Of a stretch of DNA of 64,000 bases, positions 25,043 through 37,236 are shown piece by piece; the first letter of the stretch is position 1; every line of letters starts with the position of its first letter. Position numbers and translations under genes: made by a program. Source of the stretch: Ruegeria sp. 6PALISEP08 (GTDB lineage: Bacteria > Pseudomonadota > Alphaproteobacteria > Rhodobacterales > Rhodobacteraceae); NCBI RefSeq assembly GCF_001238295.1, contig NZ_LGXZ01000009.1, positions 62,001-126,000 on the forward strand, written 5' to 3'. The notes beneath the pieces were generated by a model that was given only the letters and a program-made list of their open reading frames with translations, had not been told where the DNA came from and made no database searches.

Positions 25043-25762
25043 ATGGACGATTCGGGTCTACTTGCCACCACCACCGTCACGCCCACCGCGACGCGGCCCT
25101 TGTTGGGTCAGACCATTCTGGTTGTCGAAGACAGCCGTTACGCTTGCGACGCGATCCGCCTGATGTGCCTGCACAGCGGCGCACGTGTTCGCCGCGCGGA
25201 TTGTCTTAAATCGGCCCGACGGCACCTGCAGATCTATCGCCCCTCTGTCATACTGATCGATATGGGCCTGCCAGATGGGTCCGGGGCCGACCTGATCGCC
25301 GAACTGGCCGAGACAACGCCCCGTGTCAGCGTCATCATGGGCCTGTCAGGCGATGATGCCAACGAAAGTCAGGCACTGGCTGCCGGAGCGGATGGATTTT
25401 TGGCCAAACCGCTAAAATCAATGTCCTATTTTCAGAAATCCATTCTGGAACGTCTGCCCGAAGATCGCCGACCAAGCGGGCGATATGCGATCCGGGATGA
25501 GGTCATCGAGCCTGATCCGATGGCCTATCAGGACGACATGGCCCATATAGCCGACGTTCTGACCGGACCCAACGATAATCGCACACTGGATTATGCCGCC
25601 CAGTTCCTGCAGGGCGTTGCACGCGAGGCAGGAGACAACTCCCTTGCGGAAGCTGCGCGGAAGCTCGCTTGGTCCCGCGCAAACGGTGCGCCCTTTACGA
25701 TGCAGGCGGCGCAAGTCGCCGGGATGGTTCAGACTCGTCTGGAACAGCGGGAGGCTATCTGA
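25043..25762 (+). CDS. Response regulator (receiver domain with C-terminal helical domain)
   Basis: A 239-residue protein from the ATG at 25043, with AGGAGAG upstream. Residues ~22-145 form a CheY-like receiver: acidic pocket Glu29/Asp30 (VVEDSRYAC), phospho-acceptor Asp73 (LIDMGLPDGSG), and the conserved Lys in FLAKPLK. The ~90-residue C-terminus (LDYAAQFLQGVAREAGDNSLAEAARKLAWSRA in two helices) has no HTH, GGDEF or kinase motif, and no His in an HPt context, so output is probably by protein-protein contact. No cognate kinase is adjacent. A tiny membrane protein gene follows after 2 nt. Confidence 0.85.
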   Translation: MDDSGLLATTTVTPTATRPLLGQTILVVEDSRYACDAIRLMCLHSGARVRRADCLKSARRHLQIYRPSVILIDMGLPDGSGADLIAELAETTPRVSVIMGLSGDDANESQALAAGADGFLAKPLKSMSYFQKSILERLPEDRRPSGRYAIRDEVIEPDPMAYQDDMAHIADVLTGPNDNRTLDYAAQFLQGVAREAGDNSLAEAARKLAWSRANGAPFTMQAAQVAGMVQTRLEQREAI

Positions 25763-25764
25763 CA

Positions 25765-25884
25765 ATGGTCACGGCCTATTTCATTACCGCAACGCTTCTG
25801 TGCCTTTGGGCTTATCGCCAGACGCGACAAACAGCGCGCAGCATTCGGGTCAATCGAGATCAACTGGAAAACCCACTGGACTGA
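25765..25884 (+). CDS. Predicted 39-residue membrane protein
   Basis: A short ORF starting 2 nt after the response-regulator stop, with GGGAGG 11 nt before its ATG. It encodes one hydrophobic helix at the N-terminus (TAYFITATLLCLWAY) and a polar, basic tail (RQTRQTARSIRVNRD). The placement suggests co-translation with the regulator and a possible membrane-anchoring or modulatory role. Confidence rests on position, ribosome site and clear amphipathic layout only. Confidence 0.5.
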   Translation: MVTAYFITATLLCLWAYRQTRQTARSIRVNRDQLENPLD

Positions 25885-25912
25885 TACGCGGAACGTTTCC
25901 TATCGCCATATG

Positions 25913-25940
25913 AAAACCGCCCGCATTTACGGGCGGTTTT
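25913..25940. terminator. Bidirectional hairpin terminator after aspS
   Basis: A perfect 11 bp stem (AAAACCGCCCG / CGGGCGGTTTT) with a 6 nt loop. The A/T-rich arms provide a T tract for both the response-regulator transcript and the opposing aspS transcript. Confidence 0.88.
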
Positions 25941-25943
25941 ACA

Positions 25944-27959
25944 TTAGTCCTGAGGAATGATCCGCAGACCAAGCTCCATCAACTGATCCGAGGTCGGATC
26001 AGAGGGTGCATCCATCATCAGATCTTCGGCGCGCTGGTTCATCGGGAACATCATCACTTCGCGAATATTGGCCTCATCCGCCAGCAACATCACGATCCGG
26101 TCAATGCCCGCCGCACACCCACCGTGCGGGGGAGCGCCATAGTGGAAGGCGTTGAACAGAGCGCCAAAGCGGGATTTGACTTCATCCTCGCCATAGCCTG
26201 CCAGTTCAAAGGCTTTCAGCATGATTTCCGGCTTGTGGTTCCGGATCGCGCCCGAAACCAACTCGTACCCGTTACAGGCCAAATCGTACTGGTATCCGCG
26301 CACGTCCAGCGGGTTACCTTGCAGCGCTTCCATACCGCCCTGCGGCATCGAGAACGGGTTGTGCTCAAAATCGATCGCGCCGGTTTCTTCGTCCTGCTCA
26401 TAGATCGGGAAGTCCACGATCCAGGCAAAGGCAAAGCGGTCTTTCTCGGTCAGGTTCAGTTCTTCACCGATCACGTCGCGCGCTTTACCTGCAACCTTTT
26501 CAAAGGCTTTCGGCTTACCACCCAGGAAGAACGCCGCATCGCCGACACCCAGACCCAGTTGCTGACGGATCGCTTCGGTGCGCTCGGGGCCGATGTTCTT
26601 GGCCAGCGGGCCAGCGGCTTCGAACTCACCAAAGTATGCATTCGCTAGAAGTTGGGCCCTACGCCAATTTCCTGCATCCAGCGCTCGCGTAATTTTATCC
26701 TTAACCTCGTCTTCGATTTGGAAAGTGGCATCAATTTCAGCCAAAATTGAGCGACCTATGTCCAAGATTGGACCGACTGCTTCACGAGCCTCTCCGCCAA
26801 CTTTCATCAGAAGCTCGGCGGCATCGTTCAGTTTCTCAACTTTGTCGAGCAAAACATCAGTTGGCTTCTCCGAACGAAGACGCCAGAAGATGTAACCCAT
26901 TCCAGGCAGTCCTTCTTTCTGGGCAAAGGCGTTCATGCGGTCACAGAACTTGCGGCTGCCGCCAGTCGGCGCAGGGATAGCGCGGATTTCGGTGCCTTCC
27001 TGCTCCAGCAGCTTTGCGAAAATCGCAAAGCCAGATCCGCGGAAGTGGTCAGAGACCACTTGCATTTTGATAGGGTTACGCAGGTCGGGCTTGTCGCTGC
27101 CATACCACAGGGCCGCGTCCTTGTAGGAAATTTGCGGCCAGTCCTGATCGACCTTGCGGCCTCCACCGAACTCTTCAAACACGCCGGTCAGAACAGGCTG
27201 GATCGTGTCGAACACGTCCTGCTGCTCGACAAACGACATCTCGAGATCAAGCTGGTAGAAATCGGTGGGCGAACGGTCGGCACGCGGGTCTTCGTCACGA
27301 AAGCATGGCGCAATCTGGAAATACTTGTCGAAGCCCGACACCATGATCAGCTGTTTGAACTGCTGAGGGGCCTGAGGCAGCGCGTAGAACTTGCCCGGAT
27401 GCAGGCGCGAGGGCACCAGGAAATCGCGTGCACCTTCGGGCGAGGACGCAGTGATGATCGGCGTTTGATATTCGCGGAAGCCCTGATCCCACATACGTTT
27501 GCGCATCGAGGACACGACGTCCGAGCGCAGGGTCATGTTCTGCTGCATCGCTTCGCGGCGCAGGTCCAGATAGCGATAGCGCAGGCGGGTTTCTTCAGGG
27601 TATTCCTGATCGCCGAACACCATCAGCGGCAGTTCGTCGGCAGCACCCAGCACTTCCAGTTCACGCACGTAAACTTCGATCTCGCCGGTGGGCAGCTTTG
27701 CGTTCACCAGTTCCGGGTCACGCGCTTTGACGGTGCCGTCGATGCGAATGCACCATTCGGACCGGACTTTTTCCAACTCGGCAAAAGCCGCGCTGTCGCC
27801 GTCGCATAGAACCTGCGTCACACCAAAATGGTCGCGCAGGTCGATGAACAGCACGCCACCGTGATCGCGAACCCGATGCACCCAACCGGACAGGCGGACG
27901 GTTTCACCAACATTGGCGGCGGTCAGAGCGGCGCAGGTGTGGCTGCGGTAGGCGTGCAT
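25944..27959 (-). CDS. aspS: Aspartyl-tRNA synthetase with an ~86-residue insertion in the GAD domain
   Basis: Charges tRNA-Asp (or Asp/Asn if non-discriminating). It has an N-terminal OB anticodon-binding domain ([23 protein letters not shown]), class II motif 2 ([10 protein letters not shown]), the QLDLEMSFV segment, and motif 3 near the C-terminus ([12 protein letters not shown]). At 671 residues it is about 80 longer than usual bacterial AspRS (about 590). The excess is residues 361-446, between GMGYIFWR and [11 protein letters not shown] within the bacterial GAD insertion domain. The reading frame is intact and both flanks are canonical. The insert has lower GC and uses ATA, CTA, CGA and AGG codons rare elsewhere here. 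See the separate entry and finding. Confidence 0.96.
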   Translation of the reverse strand: MHAYRSHTCAALTAANVGETVRLSGWVHRVRDHGGVLFIDLRDHFGVTQVLCDGDSAAFAELEKVRSEWCIRIDGTVKARDPELVNAKLPTGEIEVYVRELEVLGAADELPLMVFGDQEYPEETRLRYRYLDLRREAMQQNMTLRSDVVSSMRKRMWDQGFREYQTPIITASSPEGARDFLVPSRLHPGKFYALPQAPQQFKQLIMVSGFDKYFQIAPCFRDEDPRADRSPTDFYQLDLEMSFVEQQDVFDTIQPVLTGVFEEFGGGRKVDQDWPQISYKDAALWYGSDKPDLRNPIKMQVVSDHFRGSGFAIFAKLLEQEGTEIRAIPAPTGGSRKFCDRMNAFAQKEGLPGMGYIFWRLRSEKPTDVLLDKVEKLNDAAELLMKVGGEAREAVGPILDIGRSILAEIDATFQIEDEVKDKITRALDAGNWRRAQLLANAYFGEFEAAGPLAKNIGPERTEAIRQQLGLGVGDAAFFLGGKPKAFEKVAGKARDVIGEELNLTEKDRFAFAWIVDFPIYEQDEETGAIDFEHNPFSMPQGGMEALQGNPLDVRGYQYDLACNGYELVSGAIRNHKPEIMLKAFELAGYGEDEVKSRFGALFNAFHYGAPPHGGCAAGIDRIVMLLADEANIREVMMFPMNQRAEDLMMDAPSDPTSDQLMELGLRIIPQD
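26622..26879 (-). other. In-frame foreign-looking insertion inside aspS
   Basis: These 258 bp encode residues 361-446 of AspRS, a predicted helical, charged segment ([38 protein letters not shown]). By hand count, 26641-26880 is about 49% GC, against about 63% in the adjacent 26581-26640. I see no terminal repeats, intein residues or stop codons. It may be an acquired domain or a captured gene fragment. Confidence 0.7.
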
Positions 27960-28038
27960 GGATCATATCCCTTCGGGCGCAGAATTCGTCGCGCCGATAC
28001 ACCCCGTCAGGCCCGGAAAGTCAAGGCAGGTCGCGCCG

Positions 28039-28710
28039 TCAAAACGGCCTTTGCACATTGCCTGAGTAGAAATAGACACCCAGCCCCACCGCAAAGATGA
28101 TATTGCCCGCAATTGCGTGCAACAGCACCGCATAGAAGAACGAGCCGCGCTGTCGATACGCCCACGTGAACAATAGCCCGCCCGCGAAGGTCATCAGGGC
28201 GACGATCCAGCTCCAGTACATCAGGTGGGCGAACGAAAATACTGCGGCATTTAACAGATAGGCCGCGCGTCTGTTAGGCAGGATCGCGTGATAGCGGCGG
28301 AAGAACAGAGGGCGGAACAGCAGTTCTTGCGGCAGGGCAGACAGCAATGGATAGCCGGCCCAGATGAACGCCAGCATCTCGGGGCGGTGTATTACCAAGA
28401 AAAACGCGGCATCCGGGCGCGTGACGTGTATCAACCCCACGCAGAAGACGGTCATGATGGCGGCAAAAAGTGCCACCTCACGCAGCGACCAGTTGGCCCA
28501 GTCATAACGCAATTCAGCCCACTGAAAGCCTGGTGTCCGGTGCAACAACACTATACCCAACCCAGTCAGGGCAAACAGCGCCGGGAACATCCAGTTGGGT
28601 GGGAAAAGAACGGCGATCAGCAAAGGCAGGCCAACATAGAAAAGGCCAAATTCCAGCCTCAGCCGTGGCAGTGCAACCAGCGGTCCGATCATCGTGCTGT
28701 CTTTGGTCAC
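28039..28710 (-). CDS. CPBP family intramembrane metalloprotease
   Basis: A 223-residue membrane protein with about six to seven helices. Its GTG start overlaps the preceding stop (GTGA), so translation is coupled to the pabC-like gene. CPBP motifs: QELLFR at 128-133, corresponding to EExxxR with Gln for the first Glu; FSFAHLMY with His162; and HAIAGNIIF with His198/Asn203. Members cleave CAAX-like or membrane substrates, but many bacterial ones lack demonstrated activity. The Gln substitution leaves one motif-1 Glu, so activity is uncertain. The link to folate genes is probably only transcriptional. Confidence 0.82.
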   Translation of the reverse strand: MTKDSTMIGPLVALPRLRLEFGLFYVGLPLLIAVLFPPNWMFPALFALTGLGIVLLHRTPGFQWAELRYDWANWSLREVALFAAIMTVFCVGLIHVTRPDAAFFLVIHRPEMLAFIWAGYPLLSALPQELLFRPLFFRRYHAILPNRRAAYLLNAAVFSFAHLMYWSWIVALMTFAGGLLFTWAYRQRGSFFYAVLLHAIAGNIIFAVGLGVYFYSGNVQRPF

Positions 28711-29354
28711 GTGTCTATCAGCTCCACCCGGATCAGCCCGCGCAATGAATTGCCCATATGTACAATTTGCGCGTTTTTGAGATCGGTCAAGGTCAGTACG
28801 GCTTCTGTAACTGTTTCTTTATCCAGCAGTTCTTCACGCAGTATCCCCGGCAACAGCCCGCTGGACAGGGCGGGTGTCAGAACTCGACCATCGGACATTT
28901 CCAAAAACACGTTTGTTATGGTGCCTTCGCACAATTCGCCAAGCTCATTCAGGAACAACAGCTCATCGACACCTTCGGGCAACCCTGCGCGCGCAGAGTC
29001 ATAGAGTGATCGTTGGGTTGTCTTGTGACGCAACCACAGGTCATTCGAAGCCAGACGCTGATCGGACAAAGCGACGCGCCAGATTGATGGATTGGCAGCC
29101 AGAACACCAGTCGTCAGATCAAACACACCAGATGTGTCCAGTGTCAGGCGGCAACGTAACGGGGTATCGCCGACAGCTTCATTCAGCACAGCGGTCGCTT
29201 GATCCGGGTTAAACGGGATATCAACGACCCCCGCCGTGCGGGCCATACGCGCCAGATGACGGTCCTGCCGAACGAACCCCCGCTCAGGCCGGAAAGCCAG
29301 CGTTTCGATCAGACGGAAATCAGGCTCAGCTGGCGGGCGAAGCGGGCTTTCCAT
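28707..29354 (-). CDS. pabC: Aminotransferase class IV, probable aminodeoxychorismate lyase
   Basis: A 215-residue PLP enzyme of fold type IV. It has FRLIETLAF at the N-terminus, the PLP lysine in RHKTTQRSLYD, NELGELCEGTITNVFLE, and a C-terminal PALSSGLLPGILRE. Adjacency to pabB argues for 4-amino-4-deoxychorismate lyase, which releases pyruvate to give p-aminobenzoate for folate. It overlaps pabB by 46 nt in a different frame, and the next gene overlaps its stop by 4 nt. It is shorter than E. coli PabC (about 270), which is usual for alphaproteobacterial versions. Confidence 0.88.
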   Translation of the reverse strand: MESPLRPPAEPDFRLIETLAFRPERGFVRQDRHLARMARTAGVVDIPFNPDQATAVLNEAVGDTPLRCRLTLDTSGVFDLTTGVLAANPSIWRVALSDQRLASNDLWLRHKTTQRSLYDSARAGLPEGVDELLFLNELGELCEGTITNVFLEMSDGRVLTPALSSGLLPGILREELLDKETVTEAVLTLTDLKNAQIVHMGNSLRGLIRVELIDT

Positions 29355-30436
29355 AGCGCCTCCTCATATTCTGACGGGGCAGTGCTGTCCCAGACGACTC
29401 CACCGCCTACGTTCAGAGTGGCGTGATCGTCTTCAAGCATCAAGGTGCGGATGGCCACATTGAATTCGGACCGACCGTCAGGCGCAGCCCAGCCAATGGT
29501 GCCGCAATAGATGTCACGCGCCCACGGCTCCAGCTCGGCCAGAATTTCAATTGCACGAATCTTAGGCGCACCGGTGATCGACCCACAGGGGAACAGCGCC
29601 GTCAGAATCTCACCCAGCCCGACGCATTTATGCAATTGCGCCCGGACCAGTGAGACCATCTGATGCACAGTGGCATAGGTTTCGACCCGAAACAGATCGG
29701 GAACATGAACCGACCCAGGCAGCGCGACGCGGCTGATGTCATTGCGCAGAAGGTCAACGATCATCAGGTTCTCGGCCCGGTTCTTTTCGTCCGTGGACAG
29801 GAAAGCCCGACGCCAATCGTCCTCTTCCGGGTCGTCGCTGCGTGGCTGGGTGCCCTTCATCGGGCGCGTTTCGATCTTTCCGCTCTCATCCGTGCGGAAA
29901 AACAGCTCGGGTGAGCGGCTAAGCAGATCCGGTAACCCATCTTGCTGCACCAATGCACCATGGCCCACCGGTTGCCCCGCAGCCAACGCGGCATAGAGTG
30001 TTTCGCCGTCGCCCGAAACCGTCAGGTCAATCGGGAAGGTCAAGTTGGCCTGATAGATGTCGCCCGCGCCGATGGCCTCGTGCACAGCCTGAAACGCCTG
30101 TGTATAGCACTCTTCATCCCAACGAGGTTGAAATTCGCTAACTTCACCGGCGGCGGTTGGCAGGGTAACACGATCCGGCGCGTCGTAAGCACCAAAGCAC
30201 AGCAAAGGCAGGCGACGGTCGTTGGGCAACAGGTTCAGCAGCCGGGGCTCCAGCGCATAACCAAGCTCGTAACTGGCGTACCCTGCCAGCCAGGCACCAC
30301 CCGCGCGCGCCTCATCCAGCGCCGCCAGAGCCTGGGGAACCTCTTCCGCGACATCCGCGCGGATAATCTGGGACGGACGCTGGAACCGGGTTCCACGCCC
30401 GGCCGGTCCCTGATCGAAACGAATACGCACTTGCAT
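29309..30436 (-). CDS. pabB: Aminodeoxychorismate synthase component I
   Basis: About 375 residues from the ATG at 30436; a GTG two codons later has better spacing from GAGG and could be the true start. The frame to 30601 is rejected because it enters the carB promoter region. Chorismate-binding motifs: GDIYQANLTFPIDL, SRSPELFFR, RPMKGTQPRS, KNRAENLMIVDLLRND, ETYATVHQMVS, PCGSITGAPKIRA and a C-terminal GGGVVWDSTAPSEYEE. It is a short, PabB-like form without a fused amidotransferase or lyase. With the next gene it makes p-aminobenzoate. It is divergent from carB. Confidence 0.92.
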   Translation of the reverse strand: MQVRIRFDQGPAGRGTRFQRPSQIIRADVAEEVPQALAALDEARAGGAWLAGYASYELGYALEPRLLNLLPNDRRLPLLCFGAYDAPDRVTLPTAAGEVSEFQPRWDEECYTQAFQAVHEAIGAGDIYQANLTFPIDLTVSGDGETLYAALAAGQPVGHGALVQQDGLPDLLSRSPELFFRTDESGKIETRPMKGTQPRSDDPEEDDWRRAFLSTDEKNRAENLMIVDLLRNDISRVALPGSVHVPDLFRVETYATVHQMVSLVRAQLHKCVGLGEILTALFPCGSITGAPKIRAIEILAELEPWARDIYCGTIGWAAPDGRSEFNVAIRTLMLEDDHATLNVGGGVVWDSTAPSEYEEALWKARFARQLSLISV

Positions 30437-30613
30437 CCTCAATTGCCGTGAGGGGCCGTATAGAGAATACTCCACCAAGTGAAAGAGGGGAAAGCGGCAA
30501 TTTCGCCCCTGTTTCCGATCCCTCTTGCACCTTTTCGCGCGGTCCCTATAACGCAGGACAATTTGGGCGCTTGGGCGGTGCCCTGACTCGCTGACAATCA
30601 AAGGAACCAGGCC

Positions 30614-33958
<3,345 letters not shown>

Positions 33959-33998
33959 CCCGCCTGAGCCACAAATGGCTCATTGACGAACAAACAGT

Positions 33999-34040
33999 TG
34001 TGCGCCCGTTGACCTACCATCAACGGGCGCGCATTTTTTT
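33999..34040 (+). terminator. Intrinsic terminator of carB
   Basis: A 14 bp stem with one mismatch (TGTGCGCCCGTTGA / TCAACGGGCGCGCA), a 7 nt loop, and a run of seven T. It is a textbook rho-independent terminator, 40 nt after the carB stop. Confidence 0.93.
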
Positions 34041-34062
34041 CAGGCACAAGGAGAATGAAACA

Positions 34063-34137
34063 ATGCGGGTATTTCTGGTTCTCACAATTTTCACCGTTCT
34101 GGCTGCATGTGATGTGCCGTTTGTTCCATTAATTTGA
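34063..34137 (+). CDS. Tiny lipoprotein, 24 residues
   Basis: A very short ORF beginning 10 nt after AAGGAG. It encodes a signal-peptide-like sequence with a lipobox (FTVLAAC) and only about nine residues from the lipidated Cys to the end (CDVPFVPLI). The layout resembles entericidin-type or other minute lipoproteins. It lies just after the carB terminator and probably has its own promoter. The strong ribosome site and perfect lipobox support translation; no homology can be claimed from so few residues. Confidence 0.55.
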   Translation: MRVFLVLTIFTVLAACDVPFVPLI

Positions 34138-34141
34138 CCTA

Positions 34142-34171
34142 ACCGGGTCCGGCCTTTCCAACAGACCCGGT
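34142..34171. terminator. Hairpin between the tiny lipoprotein and the RND efflux gene
   Basis: A perfect 8 bp stem (ACCGGGTC / GACCCGGT) with a 14 nt loop between convergent genes. No long T tract; probably a bidirectional terminator. Confidence 0.5.
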
Positions 34172-34183
34172 CTAAGCTTGTTT

Positions 34184-37100
34184 TCAAGTGGTCAGCGCCT
34201 CGCGTCTTTCGTCCCGCTTGAAGAAAAGCAGGTAGAACACTGGCGCGGCGACCATGGTCAGAACGGTTGCAAACGCCAGACCGCCCATGATCGTCACCGC
34301 CATCGAGACAAAGAACGCGTCCGTCAACAGCGGTGCCATACCCAGAATGGTCGTGATCGCAGCCAGCATCACAGGGCGCAAACGGGAGACTGAGGCTTCG
34401 ACGATGGACTCACGCAGGGGTTTTCCTGTGGCGCGAACAAGGTCGATCTCTTCCACCAGCACGATGCCGTTTTTGATCAACATGCCGGACAGGCTGAGCA
34501 GACCCAGAAGCGCGGTGAAGGTGAACGGCAGGCCAGTTCCCAGCAAGCCAATGACCACACCGTTGACCGACATCGGCACCAGCAGCCAGATGATGATCGG
34601 TTGACGGATAGCGTTGAACAGCAGGACCGAGATCAGAACCATGATCAGAAGGCTCAGAGGCAATTGCTTGCCCAGGCTTTCCTGTGCATCGCGTGAGTTT
34701 TCGAACTCTCCGCCCCACTCCATCTTGTACCCGGGGGGCAGCTCGATGGCCTCGATGGCGTCACGTACGTCGGCATGAACCTGTGCTGCCGTCAGGTCAG
34801 GCGGAATGTCCGCACCGACGGTGATGGTCAAAACACGGTCACGACGGTGCACCAGCGTATTGAGCGACTTGTACTCGAACCCGTCGACCATCTGTTCGAT
34901 CGGTACAAATTTCTCAGACTGGTCCGAGTACACCACCTGATCGACGATTGAATAATCTCCGTCCACCGGTCGGCGCAGGATGATCGGGATCAGACGATCA
35001 CGTTCCCGGAACACACCCCCCGTGATGCCGTCGGTCGAGAATTGCAGCGTAGCGGCAATATCCTCGCGCGTGACACCAGCGGTCTGCGCCCGCTCGGTGG
35101 CATAGATCGGCTGCACCGCCAGCTCCTGCTCGCGCCAGTCGTGGTGGACGAGCAGCGCGTTGGGCGATGCCGCAGCCATGCGCTGCACGGCCTCGTCGGC
35201 AAGCTGACGCAGCACCACCGGATCACTGCCCGAGAACCGGGCCTGGATCGGGTCACCGCCACCGGGTCCAAAGACCAGACGCTTGGTGCCAAACTCACCT
35301 TCCGGAAACTGGACAGATCCAAACGCTTCCAGATCCGCCTGCAAGGCCGGAATGTCATCCAGGCTTTCTGTGCGGATGATCATGTGCCCATAGCTCGGGT
35401 TCGGTTTTTCCGCCGAGTAGGTCAGCATGAAACGGGTCGCGCCCTGCCCCACGAAGGTTGTGACCGAAACCACGTCTTCGCGGTCGGCCAGCCAGTTTTC
35501 GAACACCGCCATATCTTGCGCCGTACGCGCAATCGGTGTGCCCTGAGGCAGCTTGTAATGCACGAAGAACAGCGGCGTGTTCGAGTTCGGGAAGAACTGC
35601 TGTTTCATCAGCCCGAACCCGGCGTAACAGACAACCGTCACACCGATGAGGCCAGCAACAACCAGCCAGCGGAAGCGCAAGGCGAAGCGAAGGATCGCGC
35701 CGTAGATACGGAACAGAATGCCTCCGTAAGCGTCGATCTCACCTTCTTTGCCCTGCTTGAAGAAGTAGTGCCCCAACAGCGGCGTAGCAGTTATGGCCAG
35801 TATCCAGCTGAGCAACAGCGAGATACCGATCACCGCAAACAGTGAGAACAGAAACTCACCCGTCGCATCGGGGCTGAGGCCGATGCCGGCAAATGCCATG
35901 ATACCGATTACAGTGGCCCCCAACAGCGGGATCTGGGTTTTCGATGCCACATCTTCAGCGGCATCGCGCGAGGACTTGCCGCGCAACATGGAGATCTGCA
36001 TCCCTTCGGCCACCACGATGGCGTTGTCTACAAGCATCCCCATGGCAATGATCAGGGCGCCCAGCGATATCCGCTCCATCTCGATCGAGAACAGCGACAT
36101 GAACAAGAGCGTGCCGACCACGGTCAACAACAGGGTCGAGCCCACGACTATAGCTGCGCGCCAGCCCATGAAGATACCCAGCACGGCGACCACGATGGCC
36201 ACTGACATGGCAAGGTTCACAAGGAAATCGTTCGAGGCCTGCTCGACCACCACATGTTGCTGGTAGATCGGCAGAATTTCCACACCGAAGGGGATATTCG
36301 CGTCCAGTTCCGCGAATTTGGCGTCGGCCCGTTTGCCGACTTCGACGATGTTTTCCGTGGCCAGGCCCGCGATGCCAAGGGTGAACGCCTCGGTCCCGTT
36401 GTAGCGAATCATGATATCCGGATCGTTCTGACGGGCGCGATAGACGTCGGACATGTCGAACAGGTTGATCACCTGCCCTTGCGAGCCAACGGACAGACCC
36501 GCAATGGCCGACACACTGTCAGACCCTTCGGCGGTAAGGATGGTGGTGCGTTCGTTTTCCGAGCGCAAAGACCCCGAGGAATTCACCGAATCCGCGTTGG
36601 CGATGGCTTCGTTGATCGCCTGCAGCGGTACATTCTGGTTCACCGAAATCGCCAGATCAGGCTCCACAAAGATTGCTTCATTCGGCAGGCCCTGAGCCTC
36701 GACATCCGCCACACCGTCAACGGTCAGCAATTCCCGTCGCAGGAAGGTGGCCAATTCGTGCTTTTCGGCATCCGAGAACCCTTCGGCGGTTACGGCATAG
36801 AACAGACCAAACACATCTCCAAAACCGTCATTCACGTAAGGTTGGCTGACGCCCGACGGCAAGCCGCGTGCTGCGTCGCGCACTTTGGCCCGCAGGCGGG
36901 TCCAGATGGCAGGCAGTTCGGTGCCGTCGTAGGTCGACTTGATCTCGACCTCGATCAGAGATTGCCCGGGTTGGTTGACCGAGGTGATAACGTCCACCTC
37001 GCCCATCTGCTGGATCGCGGATTCCAGCGGCTCAGATACTTCCAGCGCCACCTGTTCCGCTGTGGCGCCGGGGTATTGCGTGGCGATAACCGCGTTTTTG

Positions 37101-37225
37101 ATCGTGAAGGCCGGGTCTTCCAACCGGCCAAGCGACATGAACCCCCAGATGCCCCCAAACAGGGCAATGAGGATGATCAGCCATGTGTAAAGCGGCCGAT
37201 CGATCGAGGCACGAGCGATGTTCAT
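34184..37225 (-). CDS. RND-family efflux transporter permease
   Basis: A 1013-residue inner-membrane pump of the AcrB/hydrophobe-amphiphile efflux class. It has TM1 at the N-terminus (LYTWLIILIALFGGIWGFM), two large periplasmic loops, and a central block of five TM helices in each half. In TM4 the proton-relay segment reads GMLVDNAIVVAEG: one Asp where AcrB has Asp-Asp (VDDAIVV). The second half repeats the pattern (LLGLLSLSGMLIKNGIVLVEE). With the MFP adaptor and MarR regulator it forms a three-gene efflux operon; an outer-membrane channel is not encoded here. The exported substrate is unknown. Confidence 0.94.
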   Translation of the reverse strand: MNIARASIDRPLYTWLIILIALFGGIWGFMSLGRLEDPAFTIKNAVIATQYPGATAEQVALEVSEPLESAIQQMGEVDVITSVNQPGQSLIEVEIKSTYDGTELPAIWTRLRAKVRDAARGLPSGVSQPYVNDGFGDVFGLFYAVTAEGFSDAEKHELATFLRRELLTVDGVADVEAQGLPNEAIFVEPDLAISVNQNVPLQAINEAIANADSVNSSGSLRSENERTTILTAEGSDSVSAIAGLSVGSQGQVINLFDMSDVYRARQNDPDIMIRYNGTEAFTLGIAGLATENIVEVGKRADAKFAELDANIPFGVEILPIYQQHVVVEQASNDFLVNLAMSVAIVVAVLGIFMGWRAAIVVGSTLLLTVVGTLLFMSLFSIEMERISLGALIIAMGMLVDNAIVVAEGMQISMLRGKSSRDAAEDVASKTQIPLLGATVIGIMAFAGIGLSPDATGEFLFSLFAVIGISLLLSWILAITATPLLGHYFFKQGKEGEIDAYGGILFRIYGAILRFALRFRWLVVAGLIGVTVVCYAGFGLMKQQFFPNSNTPLFFVHYKLPQGTPIARTAQDMAVFENWLADREDVVSVTTFVGQGATRFMLTYSAEKPNPSYGHMIIRTESLDDIPALQADLEAFGSVQFPEGEFGTKRLVFGPGGGDPIQARFSGSDPVVLRQLADEAVQRMAAASPNALLVHHDWREQELAVQPIYATERAQTAGVTREDIAATLQFSTDGITGGVFRERDRLIPIILRRPVDGDYSIVDQVVYSDQSEKFVPIEQMVDGFEYKSLNTLVHRRDRVLTITVGADIPPDLTAAQVHADVRDAIEAIELPPGYKMEWGGEFENSRDAQESLGKQLPLSLLIMVLISVLLFNAIRQPIIIWLLVPMSVNGVVIGLLGTGLPFTFTALLGLLSLSGMLIKNGIVLVEEIDLVRATGKPLRESIVEASVSRLRPVMLAAITTILGMAPLLTDAFFVSMAVTIMGGLAFATVLTMVAAPVFYLLFFKRDERREALTT

Positions 37226-37236
37226 CTGTCAGCACC

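Noticed and set aside
26622-26879. Intein in AspRS
   Set aside because: Far too short, with no N-terminal Cys/Ser, no terminal HN and no splicing blocks; the segment reads as a plain helical insertion.
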